From NCBI GenBank assembly GCA_958296005.1, contig CATQHQ010000001.1, positions 636,134 through 700,133 of the forward strand: a stretch of 64,000 nt of DNA, written 5' to 3'. Numbering within the stretch: position 1 is the stretch's first letter; each line of letters opens with the position of its first letter. The position numbers and the translations under genes are program-made. This document shows, one piece after another, positions 61,256-64,000 of this stretch. This DNA comes from Longimicrobiales bacterium. GTDB taxonomy: Bacteria; Gemmatimonadota; Gemmatimonadetes; Longimicrobiales; Gaopeijiaceae. A model generated the notes under the pieces. That model saw nothing but the letters and a program-made list of their open reading frames with translations, was not told the DNA's origin and did no database searches.

Positions 61256-61885
61256 TCACCCCTCGAACCCCAATTCCAGTTGCAGAAGCCCGAAGCTCCG
61301 CCGGTGGTGAGGGGTGAGGCCGCACGCCCGTAGTGCTTGGCGGTGGCTCGGGGTGCCGTAGCCCATGTTCCGCTCCCACCCGTACTCCGCGTAGCGAGGC
61401 GCCAGCCGGGTCATGAGTCGGTCGCGGCACACCTTGGCGACGATGGAGGCGCAGGCGATGGAGTGGACCAGCCCGTCGCCTCCCACCACCGCCTCGTGCT
61501 CCCACTCCACGCCCCGCATCGGGAGCCCGTCCACCACCACCTGGTCCGGCGCGAAGGGGAGATGCGACAACGCCCGGGTCATGGCGAGGGCGGTTGCGCG
61601 CAGGATGTTGTTCCGGTCGATCTCCCGCACGGAAGCCGCGCCCAGCGACGCCGCGACGGCTTGGGCGTGGATCTCCACCGCCACTCGGCGCCGGGTCTCG
61701 ACGTCGAGGAGCTTGGAGTCGTCGGCACCTTCAATGAAGACGCCCTTGGGGAGGACCACCGCCGCCGCTACGACCGGTCCCGCCAGAGGACCACGCCCCA
61801 CTTCGTCCACCCCCGCGACCCGGGCGAGGCCCCGGTCCCAGAACCGCCGCTCGTACTCCAGCCCGCCGGACGAGCGATTCGACGC
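61256..61885 (-). CDS. rnhB: Ribonuclease HII; 5' end uncertain
   Basis: VAGVDEVGRGPLAGPVVAAAV, DDSKLLDVETRR, SIVAKVCRDRLM; coding continues upstream of the ORF-track start as LEYERRFWDRGLAR. Confidence 0.92.
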   Translation of the reverse strand, partial: ASNRSSGGLEYERRFWDRGLARVAGVDEVGRGPLAGPVVAAAVVLPKGVFIEGADDSKLLDVETRRRVAVEIHAQAVAASLGAASVREIDRNNILRATALAMTRALSHLPFAPDQVVVDGLPMRGVEWEHEAVVGGDGLVHSIACASIVAKVCRDRLMTRLAPRYAEYGWERNMGYGTPSHRQALRACGLTPHHRRSFGLLQLELGFEG

Positions 61886-61937
61886 CCGCGAAGCGTCTGC
61901 CCGCGTGCCGTCCTCCGAGGGAGCCGCGGCCGGCCTC

Positions 61938-62297
61938 CTACTTGGGCCGGTAGGTCCGCTTCTCCTTGATCCGAGCGGCCTTGCCCCGGCGGTTCCGCAG
62001 GTAGTAGAGCTTGGCTCGCCTCACCCGCCCGCGCCGCACTACCTCGACGCCGCCGACGGTGGGCGCGTTGACGGGGAACACCCTCTCGACGCCGATCCCG
62101 CCGGACGTCTTGCGGACTCGGAAGGTCTCGCCCATCCCCGAGCCGCGTCGCCCCAGGCACACGCCCTCGAAGACCTGGATGCGCTCCTTCTGGCCCTCCC
62201 GAACCCGGTACATGACCCTGATCGTGTCGCCGGGGGCAAAATCGGGAAGATCGTTCCGGGCGTGTTCCATGTCGAGCTGGTGAAGGGTGTCGGCCAT
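61938..62297 (-). CDS. rplS: 50S ribosomal protein L19
   Basis: [57 protein letters not shown]. Confidence 0.95.
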   Translation of the reverse strand: MADTLHQLDMEHARNDLPDFAPGDTIRVMYRVREGQKERIQVFEGVCLGRRGSGMGETFRVRKTSGGIGVERVFPVNAPTVGGVEVVRRGRVRRAKLYYLRNRRGKAARIKEKRTYRPK

Positions 62298-62395
62298 GGT
62301 GACTCTCCGTCGGGTTCGTGGTCGGAGGAGGGTAGCCGGGGAATATAGGGCCGGAGGGGGCGGCGTGGAAGCCGCTGAGCCTCCTCGCGAGAGAT

Positions 62396-63169
62396 CTAGC
62401 CGGGCGTGCGCACGAACTCGGGCTGGATGCGCGGAACCGGGCGGCCCCGGTAGAAGGACAGCAGGGCGTCCACCGAAGAGAACGCCTGGAAGTCCTCCAG
62501 GGTGCGCCGGGTGGGGTGCATCAGGGAGAGGCCGCCTTCGCGGTGGCGGGCCAGGGCGTCGCGGGGGGAAAGCCACACGGCGCCGGTGGTCTCCCGCTCG
62601 TCAGGGACGATCTGGGTGCCGACCGGGACGCCGGTAGCGAAGAAGCGGGTGTCGTAGCGGCGGGGGGACGCGGCGGGAGTGACCCAGTGGGCGACGTACT
62701 CCAGCGCGGCGCCGTCAAGTCGCACTCCCAGGCGCCGCAGGACGGGCGCAAAGGAATCGCCGCCCTCCAGAAGGGACTCGCGGGCGGCCGAAACCGCTGG
62801 GGACTGGAAGGGCGCGGGAGCGGCATCGGGCCGGTCGACCTCGCCACGAGGCACGGCGCAGGCGACCACGCCGGTTTCCTCGAAGGTCTCCCTCACCGCG
62901 GCCCCGTAGTACGCCATCGCGGAGGGCAGCGCGCTGGGCGCCAAGCCCAGTCGAACCCGGGTGGCTTCGGGGTCGAGTCCGTCCCAGAGTCGCGCCATGG
63001 CGTCGCTGCCGTCGGCCGCGTCCACCCGGCCGCCGGGAAAGACGTAGGCGCCGGGGGCGAAGCGGGTCGCCCGGTTGCGGCGCAGCAGGAGAACCTCCGG
63101 CCCGGCCCCTTCGTCCCGCAGAAGGATCAGCGTGGCCGCGGGCAGGGGAACCGACGGGACGGTCGCCAC
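62396..63169 (-). CDS. NUDIX hydrolase
   Basis: [11 protein letters not shown] and [19 protein letters not shown]-box elements (long insertion type). Confidence 0.82.
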   Translation of the reverse strand: MATVPSVPLPAATLILLRDEGAGPEVLLLRRNRATRFAPGAYVFPGGRVDAADGSDAMARLWDGLDPEATRVRLGLAPSALPSAMAYYGAAVRETFEETGVVACAVPRGEVDRPDAAPAPFQSPAVSAARESLLEGGDSFAPVLRRLGVRLDGAALEYVAHWVTPAASPRRYDTRFFATGVPVGTQIVPDERETTGAVWLSPRDALARHREGGLSLMHPTRRTLEDFQAFSSVDALLSFYRGRPVPRIQPEFVRTPG

Positions 63170-63170
63170 G

Positions 63171-64000
63171 TCAGTTGCCGGCGGCGTGGCCGTCCTTTCT
63201 GGGCTCGGAGGCTGCGGCCCAGCCCTTGGGCAGCCGGACGATCACCTGGGCGCCGCCGAAGTCGGTTCGGGTCCAGTCGGTCAGCTCGTGCCCCATCGCC
63301 TCCAACTCCGCCGCCGTGCCGGAGTCGATCCTCTCGATCGCCACTCTTCGCCCGGAGAGGTGGCGGAAGCGCGCCGCGTCCACCGCGGCCTGGGGGTCCA
63401 TGCCGAAGACCAGCATGTTGAGGAGGAGCTGGGCATGGCCCTGTGGCTGCATCGACCCGCCCATGAGCCCGAACGCCATGTGGGGCGCGCCGTCCTTGGT
63501 CACGAAGCCGGGGATGATCGTGTGGAAGGGACGCTTGCGGGGCGCGACCTGATTGGGGTGCCCGTCGTCGATCACGAACCCGGCACCCCGGTTCTGGAGC
63601 GCAAATCCCGTCCCGGGAACCACCACGCCGGAGCCGAACGACGAGTAGATCGAGTTGATGAACGACACCATGTTGCCGTCGGCGTCGGCGACAGTCAGGT
63701 AGATCGTCTCGGAATCGGTGACCGCGGCACCGGGCTCGACGCGCTCCGCCGCGACGGTGGGATCGATGAGACGGCGGCGGGCGTCGACGAATCCGGGTTC
63801 CAGGAGCGAACGAGGGTCGATCTCCATGCTCTCCGGGTCGGAGACGTACCTGTGGAGGTCGGCGAAGGCGACCTTCTTGGCCTCGATCAAGTGGTGCAGG
63901 TACGCCGCCGAGTTGTGACCCATCCCCTCCAGGTCGAAGGGTTCCAGCAGCTCCAACAGCTCCAGGGCGGCCACGCCCTGCCCCGCGGGCGGGAGCTCCC
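63171..64000 (-). CDS. ggt: Gamma-glutamyltransferase (truncated by window edge)
   Basis: GHNSAAYLHHLIEAKKVAFADLHRYVSDPE, TDSETIYLTVADADGNMVSFINSIYSSFGSGVVVPGTGFALQNRG. Confidence 0.92.
   Translation of the reverse strand, partial: ELPPAGQGVAALELLELLEPFDLEGMGHNSAAYLHHLIEAKKVAFADLHRYVSDPESMEIDPRSLLEPGFVDARRRLIDPTVAAERVEPGAAVTDSETIYLTVADADGNMVSFINSIYSSFGSGVVVPGTGFALQNRGAGFVIDDGHPNQVAPRKRPFHTIIPGFVTKDGAPHMAFGLMGGSMQPQGHAQLLLNMLVFGMDPQAAVDAARFRHLSGRRVAIERIDSGTAAELEAMGHELTDWTRTDFGGAQVIVRLPKGWAAASEPRKDGHAAGN

Overview
High-GC bacterial chromosome segment; the gene content resembles Gemmatimonadota or a related phylum, but this is inference only. Most of the window is ordinary housekeeping and transport. 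This includes class I FBP aldolase, 6-phosphofructokinase, a BMP-type ABC importer, an NSS symporter, an aconitase-family enzyme, tRNA-Val and tRNA-Glu, a Gld-like ABC exporter, a TonB receptor, rpsN, rex, ahcY, a Fic protein, an Rpn/YhgA-like nuclease, rnhB, rplS, a NUDIX hydrolase and GGT. The most interesting part is about 18.1-38.5 kb. It holds a quinohemoprotein amine dehydrogenase (qhp) locus (FAD monooxygenase qhpG-like, diheme alpha, radical SAM qhpD, crosslinked gamma precursor qhpC, beta qhpB, ABC transporter qhpF). This runs with overlapping start/stop codons into a tandem array of six paralogous Sulfotransfer_2-like genes. The array shows a localized hypervariable segment, recombination scars reused as new N-termini, a truncated hisC copy with a 17-nt poly-C tract that could act as a frame switch, and a Tat-leader hisC downstream. 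It is followed by an unequal segmental duplication of an SGNH/Sel1/GMC-associated block. A 1685-aa repeat/cadherin/beta-barrel protein lies at 56-61 kb. All calls come from reading the sequence and supplied ORFs; no database searches were run.
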